A DNA stretch of 64,000 nucleotides from Locusta migratoria (taxonomy: Eukaryota; Arthropoda; Insecta; Orthoptera; Acrididae). Shown here piece by piece: positions 21,217 through 31,682 of the stretch. Both the position numbers and the translations under genes were made by a program. The notes under the pieces are model-generated. The model searched no databases, was not told where the DNA came from, and worked only from the letters and a program-made list of their open reading frames with translations. Position 1 is the first letter of the stretch, and each line of letters begins with the position of its first letter. The DNA lies in assembly GCA_026315105.1 (NCBI GenBank), contig CM048744.1, positions 840,606,094 to 840,670,093 of the forward strand, read 5' to 3'.

Positions 21217-21620
21217 TTTTCAAAATTGTAACATGTCACATTAATGAATTGGTTGAGACCTGCTGGCCGGACTCCTGGATTTAGCCCCTCCCAGACCCAA
21301 ATCCTGGCTACGACCCTGATGTAGGGGCATTAATGAGGTGGCAGGGAGAAAGTAGGGAAACCGTAGGTACATTTTTGTGAGACTGTAGGTATCTTCTCTC
21401 TCTGCCATCTGGCAACACTGTGGCTGGCCTGCGTGCCTCGTGACATAGCTGAGGCGAGGCGAGGCGCAGGTGCGCTCGGTGACACTGTTGCGCCGTGGCG
21501 CATGTACTGGCGCACTTTTGTCTGTTGCCGTTTCGCGCCACACCAAGGGTAATATGAAATAAGACGTCATATATGAGTAAAGCTGACGAAGTCGAAAAAT
21601 GCCCGTGGGGGGGGGGCGGT
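21217..21620. repeat. tandem duplication, unit 1
   Basis: About 404 bp covering the right end of hAT copy 1 and its GC-rich flank. It is repeated directly at 21622 onward. Shared landmarks are TGTAACATGTCACATTAATG, CTGGCCGGACTCCTGGATT, CTTTTGTCTGTTGCCGTT and AAATAAGACGTCATATATGA. Confidence 0.9.
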
Positions 21621-21959
21621 ATTTCAAAATTGTAACATGTCACATTAATGAATTGGTTGAGACCTGCTGGCCGGACTCCTGGATTCAGCCCCTTCCCAAC
21701 CCAAATCCTGGCTACGACCCTGATGTAGGGGCATTAGGGTAGGGAGAAAGTAGGGAAAACGTAGGTACATTTTTGTAAGGCTGTAGGTATTTTCTCTCTC
21801 TACCATCCGGCAACACTGCGGCTGACCTGCATGCCTCGTGATGTAGCTGAGTCGAGGTGAGGCGCGGGGTTTAAGAAGGATGCGCTCGGTGACACTGTTG
21901 CGTTGTGGCGCGTGTACTGGCGCACTTTTGTCTGTTGCCGTTGCGCGCCGCGGCAAGTG

Positions 21960-22644
21960 TAGGGTTGCCAGATCTCCGGGCGCCGCCCGGAGTGCCCGGG
22001 TTTGGAATGAATTCTCCGGGTCTACAGGCCAATGACTCTCATCTTCGGGCTAGAATGTAACCTTCATCTTAACTTTTTTTTATTTTTATTTTTCTACGAC
22101 GCTTTTTAAGTACTATGCTCATATAGCGACGATCTACATCGAACTTGACGTAACTTAAACTAAGGACGAACACAACATCCATGCCCTAGGGGGGGGATTC
22201 CAACCTCTGGCGGGAGCAGCCTCGCGAGCCGTGGGAAGACGCCTCAGTGCGCTCGGCCATTCACAGTGCGCGGAGCCGCAAGCGGCAACACTTGGAAGGC
22301 GCAGCTGTTGATGTGAGCAGCTTTGATGCTGCCGCCACTTCTGCTGCCACGCCGACTGAAGTGTGCCGATTGTTGATCCACAGCAACTGGCGGCCTGGCC
22401 GGTCAGCTGCGGCATGTGAAGGCCACCCCTAGCAATGTTCCACTGGGGGGGGGGGGGGGGGGGAGGACACTTGCTGGGAGGAGATGATTAGTTTTTTCTT
22501 TCTTTCTTTTAGAATTCACGTGTAATCGTGGTTGGGGGGGGAGTTGGTCGCAGTTGGGGGGAGGGGGGGGGGGAGTAATTGGCCAAAGGGGAGGGGGGCA
22601 CGTCTGGTCTCCGGGCATGCCTCGAGTTCAATCTGGCAACCCTA
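21960..22644. mobile_element. hAT-like non-autonomous element with 14-bp TIR
   Basis: Ends are TAGGGTTGCCAGAT and its complement. Flanks GGCAAGTG (21952-21959) and GGCAAGTT (22645-22652) match at 7 of 8. It contains a subfamily B SINE fragment and several G runs. No transposase. Confidence 0.85.
22145..22265 (-). mobile_element. SINE fragment, subfamily A/B
   Basis: Only the CTAAGGACGAACACAACATC to head part is recognisable (B-box remnant GGGATTCCAACCTC). Truncated, no target duplication seen. Confidence 0.6.
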
Positions 22645-22738
22645 GGCAAGTTCTAATATGAAATAAGACGTCATATATGAGTAAATCTGACGAAGTCGAA
22701 AAATGCGCGGGGGGGGGGGGGGAGGGCGGAGCTTGAAA

Positions 22739-23390
22739 TTTTTGTACGGGGTGGCTTCCTGGTGCCGGCCCTAGTTGCGTTTCCCGGTGTTGGCACTACA
22801 CGGGCGGTACGCGTGTGAAGCCAGCCCCGGTTGCAGGTGGGGCCATTGTCCGTGTCAGAGCTATGGGGGGGGGGGGGGGCTGAACACACAGGCGCACAGT
22901 GGGGTGGGGTCGGTAATTGTGTTGCAGTGGCACCACCTGCGGCGCGGCCCACTCGCCGAGTAAACAACGCATCCGCGAAAATGCCGGTGGGTCGCGGCCG
23001 CACCCCACAGCTGTGACGGCATTATCCAGGGCTGCAGCAATTACGCCGCCATTCTGCCAGCACAATGGGCTCAGATTTGTCGGCGCCGCACCTGGGACGC
23101 ATGGCGGCAGCCGTCACCGCAGCCCAGACCGAGCCGACTGGCAGCCGGAGCGTCCACGTCGCCGCGCTGCAGTGTACGACCACCGCAGAGTCTCCGTCAG
23201 CTCACCCTACAGCCGTCGGCACACGGAGCATGTATCTGAACTAGTGTGGCCATCGTAGCGAGTTTCTGGCGTCACACTGCGCGAACCGCACGTTGGCGAG
23301 GCTTTCCCAACGTGTCGGTCTGTATCAAGAATGCCAGATATTCTCAACGTGCGTCTGAACGATCATTATTAAAGTGGGAGAACGCCTCTT
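22739..23390. other. CpG-rich, GC-rich segment
   Basis: Contains GTCGCGGCCGCACCCCACAG and many other CG dinucleotides from about 22760 to 23290. The ORFs here have typical GC-driven composition and no domain. It could be a CpG island near an unseen host promoter or a GC-rich transposon part. Confidence 0.5.
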
Positions 23391-23562
23391 TTCGGTAGAC
23401 AGATGAAACAGTGACGTACCCAGGATATTGTCAAGGGGGGGGGGGGGTTGGTCCGAATGCTTAAAAGAGAAATTTACAAAGGCTCATGTTTTTCATTTAT
23501 TCTAAGAACAAACTTAGACTAACATATTTTTGATGAAACTTCCTGGCAGATTAAAATTGCGT

Positions 23563-23638
23563 GCCGGAACCGGGACTCGAACCTGGGACCTTTGCCTTTC
23601 GCGGGCAAGCGCTCTACCACAGAGCTACCCCGACACGA
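23563..23638 (-). repeat. tRNA-like module M1
   Basis: Minus strand: GTGTCGGGGTAGCTCTGTGG, anticodon stem TTGCC/GGCAA with loop CGCGAAA, B box GGTTCGAGTCCC. Position 33 of the loop is G rather than the invariant T, so a functional tRNA is unlikely. Confidence 0.75.
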
Positions 23639-23860
23639 CTCACGATGCCGCCTCACAACTTTACTTCCGCCAGTACCTCGCCTCCTACTTTCGAAACTTC
23701 ACAGAAGTTCTCCTGCGAAACTTGCAAGACTAGCACTCCTGGAAGAAAGGATATGGTGGAGACATGGCTTAGCCACAGCCTAAGGGATGTTTCCAGAATG
23801 AAACTTCACTCTGCAGCGGAGTGTGTGCTGATATGAAACTTCCTGGCAGATTAAAATTGC

Positions 23861-23936
23861 GTGCCGGAACCGGGACTCGAAACTGGGACCTTTGCCTTTC
23901 GCGGGCAAGCGCCCTACCACAGAGCTACCCCGACAC
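23861..23936 (-). repeat. tRNA-like module M2
   Basis: Nearly identical to M1, but the B box reads AGTTTCGAGTCCC and the D arm has GGTAGGGCG. It lies next to the centre of the palindrome. Confidence 0.72.
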
Positions 23937-24045
23937 GACTCACGAGTGCTAGTCTTGCAAGTTTCGCAGGAGAACTTCTGTGAAGTTTCGAAAGTAAGAG
24001 GCAAGGTACTGGCGGAAGTAAAGTTGTGAGGCGGCATCGTGAGTC

Positions 24046-24122
24046 GTGTCGGGGTAGCTCAGTGGTAGAGCGCTTGCCCGCGAAAGGCAAAGGTCCCAGG
24101 TTCGAGTCCCGGTTCCGGCACG
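24046..24122 (+). repeat. tRNA-like module P1
   Basis: Plus-strand copy with GGGGTAGCTCAGTGGTAGAG, D stem GCTC/GAGC, anticodon stem TTGCC/GGCAA and acceptor ends that pair with one wobble. It is the best-preserved of the four. Two extra T residues before the acceptor strand and G33 are non-canonical. Confidence 0.75.
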
Positions 24123-24345
24123 CAATTTTAATCTGCCAGGAAGTTTCATATCAGCACACACTCCGCTGCAGAGTGAAGTTTCATTCTGGAAACATCCCTT
24201 AGGCTGTGGCTAAGCCATGTTTCCACCATATCCTTTCTTCCAGGAGTGCTAGTCTTGCGTGTTTGCAGGAGAACTTCTGTGAAGTTTCGAAAGTAAGAGG
24301 CAAGGTACTGGCGGAAGTAAAGTTGTGAGGCGGCATCGTGAGTCG

Positions 24346-24421
24346 TGTCGGGGTAGCTCTGTGGTAGAGCGCTTGCCCGCGAAAGGCAAAGGTCCCAGGT
24401 TCGAGTCCCGGTTCCGGCACG
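24346..24421 (+). repeat. tRNA-like module P2
   Basis: Tandem partner of P1, one A-box change (GCTCTGTGG). Same loop and B box. Confidence 0.75.
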
Positions 24422-24502
24422 CAATTTTAATCTGCCAGGAAGTTTCATATCAGCGCACACTCCGCTGCAGAGTGAAAGTTTCATTCTGGAAATATTTTTG
24501 AT

Positions 24503-25359
24503 ATTTTATGCACATAGTTTGCGTTCGTAAGACCTTCTTACAAATACTGCAATATTTTATATACAAAATTAAGGAAAACATTTCTTAAAAATCGTTTCAA
24601 TATACGCCAGCAGAAACTTGAGTTGTTTATTCCAAACGGATTATCAGAATAAGTGTTTCTTTGCATTTGAACACTGGCAACGACACGGTTGCACGTCACC
24701 AAGCTCGCTGCCTGTCAGCCACGACTGTAGCTCGGTGTTTCGAAAAATCTGCATTAATTTATGCATCAGTATAAATACTTTGCATATTGATTTAGGAAGC
24801 ATACGTCTATAATTTTATCTTCAAGATTATTGGTTCTTTTATTGGCATTGCAACGTATCCATCCACTAGATAAAATATTACTCATAAACCTAACTTTAAA
24901 AAGTGTTGCACATACTGAGTGAGGTGCCTTATGATATACTGAAATTTTGCTACTCCAAATAACGACTCCACTGCTGTAAATAGATAAATAAGCTGTTATA
25001 GTATTACGTATTTTAACTTGTCATAACGCTACTGGACAAATGAAAGTCGGTTTTTCTCTTTTTACTTGTTATGAACTAAGTCATAATAGGAAAGTTATCT
25101 TAACAGCACAAAGGAAATAAACGGTACCAGCAGCATTCCACTGTAGTGCTTCACATAGCAGTAATGGAGTAAGGCCAACAATGGACAACTGCTAAAGGAG
25201 GACTGAGCAATAGCCGCTGCTGTTATCAATTTATCGATAATTAAAATCTATAGATGGCTTTGTTGACTATCGATAGTGCGTATCCCTTTTCCGGCGTATG
25301 ACTGACAACAAATCATTCAGTTTCACTACACGGTGGTCAGGTCGTGTCTTATATCATTT
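24503..25359. other. no gene recognised
   Basis: AT-rich sequence without a recognisable feature. Confidence 0.5.
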
Positions 25360-25424
25360 AGTCCCTTAGGAGGTTCGAGTCCACCATAGAGCATGGGTGA
25401 GTGTGTTGTCCTTAGCATAAGTTT
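25360..25424 (+). mobile_element. older SINE fragment, split by a younger SINE
   Basis: GGAGGTTCGAGTCCACC followed by GCATGGGTGAGTGTGTTGTC is a decayed SINE head and body. It is interrupted at AGCATAAGTTT by the SINE at 25425-25743. Confidence 0.6.
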
Positions 25425-25743
25425 AAAAAAAAAACGTTCAAATGTTTGTAGAACTTATGGGACTTAACTACGGGGTCATCAGTCCCTAAGCTTACAAACT
25501 ACTTATGAACTAGCTAAGACTAAGGACGGCACAAATATCAAAAAAAAATGTTCAAATGTTTGTTAAGCTTATGGGACTTAACTACGGGGTCATCAGTCCC
25601 TAAACTTACAAACTACTTATGAACTACTTACGAACTAGGACGGCACAAATATCCATGCCCGAGGGGGGATTCGAACCCCCGACCGTAGTGGCCGTGCTGA
25701 CCGTGACTGGAGCGCCTCAGTCACCTCGGCCACCGCGGCCGGC
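25425..25743 (-). mobile_element. SINE, subfamily A, partial dimer
   Basis: On the minus strand: a complete SINE (head at 25743, through ATGGATATTTGTGCCGTCC to its oligo-T end), directly joined to a second headless body starting GATATTTGTGCCGTCC and ending in another T run. A single target duplication AGCATAAGTTT (25414-25424, 25744-25754) flanks the composite, so both parts were inserted together. Confidence 0.88.
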
Positions 25744-25968
25744 AGCATAAGTTTGAGTAGTATTTTATCGTTTAGGTGATAGAGGGGTCCGGACCCCCAA
25801 GATCCCCCCCTTTGGCTACGTCCTTGGATGAAGACGCCATATTGACCGTCATATTTCATGGGTTTTATATATACCTAACTTAGGTCTTATGAATGTGTGA
25901 CAAGCAAGTAAAAGTATGAGAAACAATCGAATACCGGTCATTTGTTGGAATAAATGATTGGAAACGTC

Positions 25969-27212
25969 ATCTACATAAATCCTCTGCAAATCACATTTAA
26001 GTGCCTGGCAGAGGGTTCATTAACCTCTTTCATAACCTTTCTCTACCGTTCCATTCTGTAATAGCGAGCCCGAAGAAATAATACCTAAATCGTCCCGTAT
26101 ACTGTCTGGTTTCTCTTATTTTATTGGGATTGTCATGTCTCCCTATGTAGGTGGGTGCTAGCAAAATATTTTGAAGTATAGAAGTCGATGATTGAATTTC
26201 GTAAGTAGCTCTCGCCTCAACGAATAACGTCTTTCTTTTAATGATTTCCACCTCAAATCGTGCAAAATTTCCACGACGCTTCTCCCTCTGTAACGTGATA
26301 AAACAAAGCAAGCTGCCCTTCTCTGTACCTTCTCAATGTCTTCCGTCAGTCCTACCTGGTGAGGGTCCCACAAGGGGCAACAGTACTCCATGAGAAGACG
26401 CATAAGTGTGATGTAGGCAGTCTCCTTGGTGGAGCTGTTGCATCTTCGAAACGTTCCGCCAATGAAACATAACCGTTGCTTCGCCTTCCCCACAATATTT
26501 TCTATGAGTTCTCTCCAGTCTAAGTTGTGCGTAATTGTAACTCCCAAATATTTGGTAGAATTTACGACCTTAACGTTTGGCTCATTTATCGTGTATTGAA
26601 GTTCATCGGATTTCTTTCAGTGGTCTTGAGTATTACTTCACACTTTTCATTACTTCCTGTTAATTGCCAATTTTCGCACCATGTAGAAATTTTGTTTAAC
26701 TCGCTTCGCAGTTGATTTTGATTCTCTGTTGACTTCACTAACCGATAAACGACAGCATCATCCGCGAACACTCTAAGGGAGCTATTCAGATTTTCTCCTA
26801 AATCGTTTACAAACACAAAGAAGAGTAGGGGACCTATTACGCTTCCCTGTGGAACGCCAGATATCGCTTCTGTTTTACTCGATGACTTACCGTCAATTAC
26901 TACAAAGTGTGTCCTTCCTGATAGGAAATCGAGAATCCGATCGTACAATTGGGGCGATATTGCATAAACAAGCAATTTCATTAGAAGCCGCTTGTGATCT
27001 ATAGTGTCAAAAGCCTTCCGGAAATCCATAAATATGGAATTAATTTGAGATCCCTTATCGATGGCACTTATTACTTCATGTGAGTAACGGGCAAGCTGTG
27101 TTTCGCAAGAGCGATACTTTCTGAATCAGTGTTGACTATTGGTTAATAGGTCGTTCTCTTCGAGGTAGTTCATAATGTTCGAACAAAGTATATGTTCCAA
27201 AATTTAAAAAAA
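25969..27212 (-). mobile_element. CR1/Jockey-type LINE, 5'-truncated
   Basis: The minus-strand 3' end carries TCTGCCAGGCACTTAAATGT and a short TAGATG tail, shared with other copies in this window. It encodes the RT C-terminal half. The 5' end is lost around 27212, near a SINE. Confidence 0.85.
26158..27029 (-). pseudogene. LINE reverse transcriptase remnant
   Basis: The upstream frame (26586-27029) has DFRKAFDTIDHKRLL (motif A), GVPQGSVIGPLLFFVFVNDL (motif B) and FADDAVVYR (motif C). The frame then breaks. The downstream frame (26158-26547) has GVTITHNLDW, FRRCNSSTKETAY, LLMEYCCPLWDPHQVGL and EDIEKVQRRAACFV, the conserved C-terminal region of this LINE group. The catalytic FADD is intact, but frameshifts remove function. 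Confidence 0.88.
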
Positions 27213-27267
27213 AATCCCGTGTTTACAGTAATCTGCCGTTTTAAGGCAAGGCGGACTGAAGACGCGT

Positions 27268-27468
27268 ATTGTTCAAATGTTTGTTAAGCTTAATGAACTT
27301 AATTGCGGGGTCATCAGTCCCTAAGCTTACAAACTACTTGTGAACTAGCTTATACTAAAGACGATACAAACATCCATGCCCGAAGGGGGGATTCGAAACC
27401 CCGACCGTAGTGGCCGTGCAGACTGTGACTGGCGCGCCGCAGACTGCTCGACCACTGCGACCGGCACG
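27268..27468 (-). mobile_element. SINE, subfamily A
   Basis: Full minus-strand copy with TTCAAATGTTTGTTAAGCTT at the tail side and head CGACCGTAGTGGCCGTGCAG. A convincing target duplication is not seen. Confidence 0.82.
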
Positions 27469-27616
27469 CGACTTGTACTTTACATCACTTGTTGTAATTA
27501 CATGTCAGCAACCGACATCTACCAGTAGTGTATAAAACACGGCTAATAACTTCGTCGACGAACCCATATGCGTTAGTAGCCGCAGCATCGGCAGCAAAGT
27601 CGTGGACTATGAATTG

Positions 27617-27809
27617 CCAGCCGCGGAGAAGAGGCCGAGCTGCTATGCTCCAATGCTCCAGGCCGTTCCCCGTCGGGTGTTCGAATCCTTCCTAGCGCTT
27701 GGATGTTTGTTTCGTCTTTAGTATAAGCTAGTTCATAAGTAGTTTGTAAGTTTAGGGACTGATGACCCCGCAGTTAAGTCCCATGAGCTTAACAAACATT
27801 TGAACATTT
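27617..27809 (+). mobile_element. SINE, subfamily A, diverged head
   Basis: Target duplication TATGAATTG (27608-27616, 27810-27818). Body and oligo-T tail intact. Confidence 0.9.
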
Positions 27810-27829
27810 TATGAATTGGAAGACGTCCC

Positions 27830-28349
27830 ACGGCGCTGGTTCAAGGCTCCTCGGAAGCAAGTATTTCTTCTTCTTTTATTTTCTGATAGAATTTCCTATA
27901 AATTTCATAGTTGCTATGTAAACATAAGTGCGCATCCTCTGAGGTGTGACTTTGTTGGATTTGTTTTATGAACAGGACAGTTTACACCTTACTTAGAGTA
28001 AAATACGCACTTTATTGTTTCACGTGTTGTATTTTATACGTTCTAAAAATCTTTCGACTAAATATAAAATGGATCGTGGAAGAATGAACTTTAAGTCTTA
28101 CTAACAGGCGAGATTGTTGCAATGTTTGCCTCATGTGAAGGCCTTTTCTAATTTTATGTCGCACAATTTGTCATAAAACGTTTATAATTCTCTGCGCTTA
28201 TTGACATAACATGCAACTTTCAGAAGAGTCTTATGTTCATAGATATTTTGTTGTTACTTATGTAGGTCTATATCACAGAACATAACAAATATTTGCACAA
28301 GCGCGGAAATAAGCGATTTAATAGAGATAAAGCAGGAATTCCACTCTTT
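27830..28349. other. no gene recognised
   Basis: AT-rich, no assignable feature. Confidence 0.5.
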
Positions 28350-28357
28350 TGATTTCG

Positions 28358-28509
28358 GTTCCCCGTCGGGTGATCGAATCCTTCCTCAGGCACGAATGTT
28401 CGTGTTGTCCTTAGTATAAGGTAGTTGATAAGTAGTTTGTAAGTTTAGGGACTGATGACTCTGCCGTTAAGTCCCATAAGTTTAACAAACATTTGAAGAT
28501 TTGAATTTC
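28358..28509 (+). mobile_element. SINE, subfamily A, 5'-truncated
   Basis: Begins within the tRNA T-arm (GTTCCCCGTCGGGTGATCGA). Flanked by TGATTTCG (28350-28357, 28510-28517), so the truncation probably happened during insertion. Confidence 0.82.
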
Positions 28510-28599
28510 TGATTTCGTAACAGACTGATTCCAGAACCTGATTCCGCCAACAACTGCTGCTGGAGCGCGCTGCGGTCGCGTGTAGCTCGTTGAGGCAAA

Positions 28600-29290
28600 C
28601 GTCTGATGTAATGGTAATTCCTAGGTATTTAGTAGAGTTTATGGCTTTCAGATTTAATTAATTTATCCTGTAAACAAAATATAACGGATTTCTTTCCCTA
28701 TTCACGTGGAAGATTTCTTATTTCTCATTATTTAGAGTCAACTGCCTATTTTTACACCATACTGATATCTTGTTTAGATCGTTCTCCAGTTGGGTTTGAT
28801 CTTCAGAGGATAAGTGACGTCATCTGCAAACAACCTAATAGAGCTGCTCACATTTTCTGCCAGATCGTTTATGTACATTAGGAACAATAGAGGACCAATT
28901 ACACAGCTCTGATAGACGCCGGATATCACTTCTGTTTTAGTCGATGCCTTACCATCAGTTACTACAAACTATGTCCCCTCTGACAGGAAATCCCCTATCC
29001 AGTCGCTAACCTGGGGCGATATTCCATAACCACGAAATATGATTAAAAGCCGTTTGTGAGGTACGGTGTCAAAAGCCTTCTGCAAATCTAGAAATACTAA
29101 ATCAATTTGAGATCCTTTATCAATATCACACATCATTTCGTGAGAGCAACGATATTTTGTAAATCCGTGTTGACCTCGAGTCAAAAGATCACTCTGTTGG
29201 AGACAATTCATAATGTTTGAATACAAGATATGTTACAAAACCCTGCTGAAAATTGACGTCAATGAATCAGGCCTGTTGCTTAGCGGGCTA
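28600..29290 (-). mobile_element. CR1/Jockey-type LINE fragment, no 3' end
   Basis: A minus-strand RT segment. The 85-aa frame at 28969-29226 contains QIDLVFLDLQKAFDTVPHKR (motif A) and YGISPQVSDWIGDFLSEGT. Further downstream GVYQSCVIGPLLF-like and LFADD-like remnants occur in shifted frames. Related to the copies at 25969, 35815 and 44797. Confidence 0.78.
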
Positions 29291-29945
29291 CTCCCACTCA
29301 CAAAACCAAAACATCTCTAAACTCATTCGCTGTGTCTGCTGTCCGCCTCTGGAAGAAGTACTCTGCTCTCTTCGCACAATCTAATACCCTGCTACGTTTA
29401 AGAAAAAGCACTTACTTCTGTCATCACGAGAGAAGTTTTCCAAATCTACTGTTTGTCAGGACGGAAGTTGCCCGAAAACGCTAGTGAAAGCTCCTACGTT
29501 ATTGCCATTATAACTCTTCTCTTCCTTCCAAATGAGTCATGCCGCCTTCTTTTTCTTACGTTGTTTATCTCCATGTTATCACATTCGCCTTCCCATTCCT
29601 CCTCCAGATTACTGCTGGCCTTCATATTAAAGCTCTGACGCAGTGCAATCTGTAATTAATATTGCGATGGGCAGAGCCCGTGATTATCGATGGGACGAAT
29701 GCAAATGTCCCTTTAGTCATGCCTGTAGACTTGTAGCCGCTGTGTCCGTTCCTTCGTACATACATGCGTGCCTGTCTGCATTGCTTCTAACGATAAATAC
29801 GTACATTGCTGTCGTATTTAAATGAACCACAACAAGGCTTCATACAGCTGTAATAAAAACTTATTTTCCTGTGCGAGATCTACATAGTGGAATGTACGAG
29901 CACTCATCGGTAGTAGGCAACGTGTGGCTGTCTGGATCGGTCAAC
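29291..29945. other. no gene recognised
   Basis: No repeat boundary or domain recognised. Confidence 0.5.
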
Positions 29946-29949
29946 GAGG

Positions 29950-30022
29950 CGTGCACGGATAGCACGATGGTTAACGCGAAAAGCTGGGAATCCGGGTTCG
30001 AGCCTCGGTCGGTCATAAATGT
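29950..30022 (+). repeat. tRNA-like sequence
   Basis: CACGGATAGCACGATGGTTA resembles an A-box/D-arm and CCGGGTTCGAGCCTCGG is a B-box/T-arm. Probably a SINE head or tRNA pseudogene; the anticodon arm does not fold cleanly. Confidence 0.55.
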
Positions 30023-30144
30023 CTCACCATTAAACTGTACAGAATATGTGAATTAATATTCGCAGTTGCAATACACTTCTTGTATTGTTGTCGTTCATCA
30101 GATATGAACACCAGCTGTGTATGTTTATTTAATTCGACTACTGA

Positions 30145-30461
30145 TAATAACCTGGAGGAGCAATTGAATGGAATGGACAGCGTGTTGAAACGAGCATATA
30201 AGATGAAGATTAACTAGAGCAAAACAAGGGTAATGGAATGCAGACTTAGAAAATCAGGCGATACTGAAGGAACGAAGGTAACGAAGTAATAAAGGTGTTG
30301 GTGAGTTTTGTTACTTGGACAGTAAAATAACATATGATGGTCGCAGTACAGAGGATATAAAATGCAGAATGGCAATGGGAAGAAAAGCGTTTTTGAAAAA
30401 GAGAAATTTGTTAACATTGAATATTAACTTAAGCGTAAGGAGTCCTTTCTGAAGACAGTAC
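30145..30461 (+). mobile_element. RTE LINE internal fragment
   Basis: Matches the 20 kb copy from just after the FADD motif: CTGGAGGAGCAATTGAATGG, then AAAATGCAGAATGGCAATGG and GAAGAAAAGCGTTTTTGAAA. Truncated at both ends, with stops. Confidence 0.82.
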
Positions 30462-31555
30462 ATTGCCAAAGCTCTTCAAAAAAAGTTGCTGAAACACCAC
30501 CTAGATCTCAACCACGTAGAGCGTGTAATATCCCTGCTACCCATAACATTTAAGTTCGAATGAATTCTGTGCTTCAGTGTGTCATAACACGACAAAGATG
30601 GTACATTGTGAACATATGGTAGCGGAATACAGAATATATCTGTATTACCTCGATGCAAAATTCAAAGTTGAGATGGTCTCATTGTTTTGGAATATGATTC
30701 CCACAAAGGCAGAAGTCCAGATTTTAAGCAAACAAATGAAACTCAGTAATAGCCATAATTATGACTTGATTCACTTTTTAACTCACAAAAAAAGACACTG
30801 ACATTCCGCTATCTTGGCTCTTGCACTCTCAAGTACATAGTCTCTGTGACCTCAAGTTCTTTGAATACATGCTCCTAGCACCTCGTACAGACGTCAACTG
30901 ACCAAGAGGCTGAGTGCAATCTGGTTTTATAGAAACACAAAAATCGTAAATTTTATCTTTGGTTTACGTACTAAAAAATATACACAATTAATTATTTTTG
31001 ACATGAAATTAACAGATGTGACCTAATAACCATTTAAACAGAATGACATTGACAGTTAAATTTTTAAACAAACAAAGAAATGAAAATAACAACTTAAAAG
31101 GCGTGTTTGATAATTCATAACAACATCTCTTTTGGACTCTGTGGTGCTTTCTGAAAAATAACATTAAGTTCAAATACTCTAAAATATGATCAAATTGTTT
31201 CAAATGAGTAATGAAATCGGTATTAATCCATATCAAGTGACTTAGGGAACTAATAGGCTTCAAAATCCTTTACATAACAGACCAGATCACAAAATATGCA
31301 AGGTGACCAGTTTACATGGCTATATTTCCTTTTACAAGCTATTAACAGAATGTTTTCAGATCTAAAAAGTGGTAAAACACCGTAAGTATGTGTAACATAC
31401 ATATTATATGTGTATATGTTGTCTTAATTCTTCGTGACAATCCCCAAAACAATGAAGGTTATGTAATTGTATTTTTGTCAAAACACAAATGATGCTAGCG
31501 AATTTCTGTCAACACACAAATGATGCTAGCGAATCCTTTGGTGTATCCGCATCTG
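30462..31555. other. no gene recognised; small tandem repeat
   Basis: AT-rich. ACACAAATGATGCTAGCGAAT occurs twice in tandem near 31483-31535. No domain found. Confidence 0.5.
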
Positions 31556-31559
31556 TTGT

Positions 31560-31680
31560 AGTCGTCAGTGCGCATACTGGTTAGACGTAGCTCTCCATGC
31601 CAATCTATCCTGAGCGAACCTCTCCATCTCCAAATAAGAAAGGCAGCCCACAACTATCTCAACCGTTCATTGTACTTATC
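31560..31680 (-). mobile_element. RTE LINE 3'-end fragment
   Basis: The minus strand reads CATGGAGAGCTACGTCTAAC, the diverged form of the RTE 3' region GTGGAGAGCTGCATCAAACC that ends the 20 kb and 58 kb copies. Confidence 0.6.
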
Positions 31681-31682
31681 TC

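Larger units (their letters stand above)
19175..21420. mobile_element. hAT-like element (copy 1), interrupted by an RTE LINE
   Basis: Both ends are CAGTGTTGCCAGATG inverted. The flanks CGGCTGGC (19167-19174) and TGGCTGGC (21421-21428) match at 7 of 8 bases, as expected for an 8-bp hAT duplication. Non-LINE parts resemble, in opposite orientation, the element at 60592-62180. No hAT transposase is present. Confidence 0.88.
21622..22738. repeat. tandem duplication, unit 2, split by an hAT element
   Basis: Same unit as 21217-21620, interrupted between 21959 and 22645 by an inserted hAT-like element. It resumes with AAATAAGACGTCATATATGA at about 22660. Units differ by scattered substitutions and small indels. 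Confidence 0.88.
23535..24491. mobile_element. tRNA-bearing inverted/tandem repeat block with target duplication
   Basis: Four tRNA-like copies: two on the minus strand, then two on the plus strand. They are separated by a shared spacer (TTCGCAGGAGAACTTCTGTG, GGCGGAAGTAAAGTTGTGAG) and followed by CACGCAATTTTAATCTGCC. The whole block is bounded by the 11-bp direct repeat ATATTTTTGAT (23524-23534, 24492-24502), which argues for one insertion event. Confidence 0.88.

Noticed and set aside
22861..23003. G-quadruplex or regulatory call for G runs at 22.4-22.9 kb
   Set aside because: Long G runs lie in GC-rich and hAT sequence and may reflect assembly or composition; no further evidence.
23561..23836. 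ORFs with MPEPGLEPGTFAFRGQAL and similar at 23.5-24.5 kb
   Set aside because: Translations of the tRNA-like module and its spacer, repeated in mirror image. No coding constraint expected.
24046..24122. A functional tRNA gene at 24.05 kb
   Set aside because: Loop position 33 is G, the T stem has a mismatch, there are two extra bases before the acceptor strand, and four near-identical copies lie in a mobile block.
23535..24491. CRISPR-like array from regularly repeated units
   Set aside because: Only four long units in mixed orientation, with no short direct repeats and no spacers. Eukaryotic context.
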